This document shows positions 5,194 to 6,172 of a stretch of 6,172 nt of DNA, in pieces. The position numbers and the translations under genes are program-made. Under the pieces are notes generated by a model that had not been told where the DNA came from, did not search any database, and saw only the letters and a program-made list of their open reading frames with translations. Position 1 is the stretch's first letter, and each line of letters opens with the position of its first letter. This DNA comes from a bacterium (GTDB lineage: Bacteria > Actinomycetota > Acidimicrobiia > Acidimicrobiales > Ilumatobacteraceae): contig JAPOIQ010000076.1 in NCBI GenBank assembly GCA_029978815.1, positions 1 through 6,172 of the forward strand. The letters run 5' to 3'.

Positions 5194-6172
5194 CGGCACT
5201 TAGACGGCGTTTTTGTTCGCTGCTGGCTGGGCTGCTCGTCGCATCATCGATGCCACCTTGGGGTTTCTGGCCAGGGGCTCTCGCTGGAGCCGCTCTATTC
5301 ATCTCCCTATCGGCCGACCTTCGTCGAGAACGATTCGTTCTCGGGTTGCTCTTTGGTCTTGCATGGTTCGGCCCAACGACAGCATGGATGTACTTCCTTA
5401 CTGCGCCGGGCTATGTCATCGCAGTCGTGTTCTTCGCAGTGCTTCACGCTTGCGCAGCGGTAATCGGGTCTCATTCAAGCTTCACCAAAGTAGGTGCTCA
5501 TTCACTTGTGGAAATGCTCCGAATGGTCGTGCCGTTCGGAGGAATTCCTCTTGCCACCCTCGGTATTGGCCAAGCCGGCGGACCACTTCTCCCGATTGCG
5601 CGTCTCGGCGGTGTTCCGTTGCTCACCATCGTCGTGTTCGCAATCGGTGGTCTCGTTACAGAAGGCATCCGTCAGTGGAAACGATCATTACGTTCACGTC
5701 GCCATTGGTTGCTAAGCGCAGGAGTCGTCATTGCGCTTCTTGCACTCGCTGCCATCGCTCCGGCGGGTTACGACGTTGCGCCAATTTCTGTTGCCGCTGT
5801 TCAAGGTGGGGGGCGTCAGGGAACAAGTGCTCTCGATGTGCCTTCTGCGGATGTCACCAATGCTCATGTGCTCGCGAGCCAACTTGTCGACGTTGGTGAT
5901 GCCGTCGACATGGTGCTATGGCCTGAAAATGCGATCGATGTCAACCGGCAGCCATTTGAAGAGAGTGCAGTATCCAATCTCATTCGCGCCGAAGCGTCCC
6001 GGTTGCAGGTTCCGTTCGTTGTTGGTGTCACAGAAGATGCGGAGTTTGTGTACGAGGTCGAGACCGGAAACTTCGTCAATGCTCAATATGTCGTGATGCC
6101 TGATGGCTCCGTTGTTGACCGGTATGTCAAGGTCATCAAAGTGCCGTTTGGTGAGTACATCCCGTTTCGCAG
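5190..6172 (+). CDS. lnt: Apolipoprotein N-acyltransferase, N-terminal part, cut by window edge
   Basis: Transfers an acyl chain from phospholipid to the amino group of the lipidated N-terminal cysteine of lipoproteins, at the outer face of the cytoplasmic membrane. The frame is open for 327 codons to the right edge; family members are about 500 residues. Seen: several hydrophobic segments (roughly 9-25, 28-41, 49-70, 74-92, 142-156 and 174-192) as expected for the membrane domain; the block EMLRMVVPFGGIPLATLGIGQ (108-128), where many homologues have FPW; then the nitrilase-like domain from about 197 with VAAVQGG, WPENAID (244-250, catalytic E246, equivalent to E. coli E267), and YVKVIKVPFGEYIPFR (312-327) with K314 at the place of E. 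coli K335 and E322 in FGE. The catalytic cysteine lies beyond the edge. ATG at 5190 overlaps the sortase stop (ATGA), so the two are probably translationally coupled. I cannot tell whether a Ppm1-like domain is fused downstream. Confidence 0.93.
   Translation, partial: MTALRRRFCSLLAGLLVASSMPPWGFWPGALAGAALFISLSADLRRERFVLGLLFGLAWFGPTTAWMYFLTAPGYVIAVVFFAVLHACAAVIGSHSSFTKVGAHSLVEMLRMVVPFGGIPLATLGIGQAGGPLLPIARLGGVPLLTIVVFAIGGLVTEGIRQWKRSLRSRRHWLLSAGVVIALLALAAIAPAGYDVAPISVAAVQGGGRQGTSALDVPSADVTNAHVLASQLVDVGDAVDMVLWPENAIDVNRQPFEESAVSNLIRAEASRLQVPFVVGVTEDAEFVYEVETGNFVNAQYVVMPDGSVVDRYVKVIKVPFGEYIPFR

Noticed and set aside
5213..5899. Plus-strand open frame rich in Arg, Cys and Ser (228 codons)
   Set aside because: It lies wholly inside lnt in another frame; the lnt frame shows the conserved WPEN and VPFGEY blocks, while this one has biased, signature-free composition.
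1..6172. Mobile elements, phage genes, CRISPR, toxin-antitoxin or defence genes
   Set aside because: No transposase, integrase, spaced repeats or small gene pairs were found; the window is fully used by conserved genes in two divergent units.

Overview
The window is a dense, ordinary-looking bacterial chromosome segment of moderate G+C (mid-50s percent by eye). I see no insertion sequence, tRNA, rRNA, CRISPR array or prophage gene. The gene types point to a Gram-positive, monoderm actinobacterium: a HelD-type RNA polymerase recycling helicase, actinobacterial-style HemE, a ferrochelatase and a HemY of the coproporphyrin-dependent haem pathway, a class E-like sortase and an actinobacterial Lnt. 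The Thr-rich linker in the sortase and the moderate G+C would suit a member of the class Acidimicrobiia, but that placement is inference and rests on no phylogenetic test.

Layout. Bases 1-1102 (minus strand) hold the N-terminal half of a HelD-family helicase whose 3' end lies off the left edge. A short divergent spacer (1103-1185) separates it from a tightly packed plus-strand run: hemE (1186-2256), hemH/cpfC (2253-3182), hemY/cgoX (3188-4558), a class E-like sortase (4558-5193) and the N-terminal part of lnt (5190 to the right edge). The five plus-strand genes overlap by 1-4 bases or are 5 bases apart, with no room for internal terminators or ordinary promoters, so they are probably one transcriptional unit with translational coupling.

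How the genes work together. HemE makes coproporphyrinogen III from uroporphyrinogen III. HemY (CgoX) should oxidise it to coproporphyrin III, and HemH (CpfC) should insert iron to give coprohaem. The last enzyme of that route, coprohaem decarboxylase (ChdC/HemQ), is not in this window. The second half of the run works at the cell surface: a sortase and apolipoprotein N-acyltransferase, which adds the third acyl chain to lipoproteins. The sortase itself carries what looks like a lipoprotein signal peptide, so it could be a substrate of the Lnt encoded directly after it. This is the most unusual point in the window. Everything else is recognisable housekeeping, and I found no evidence of a wholly new system.
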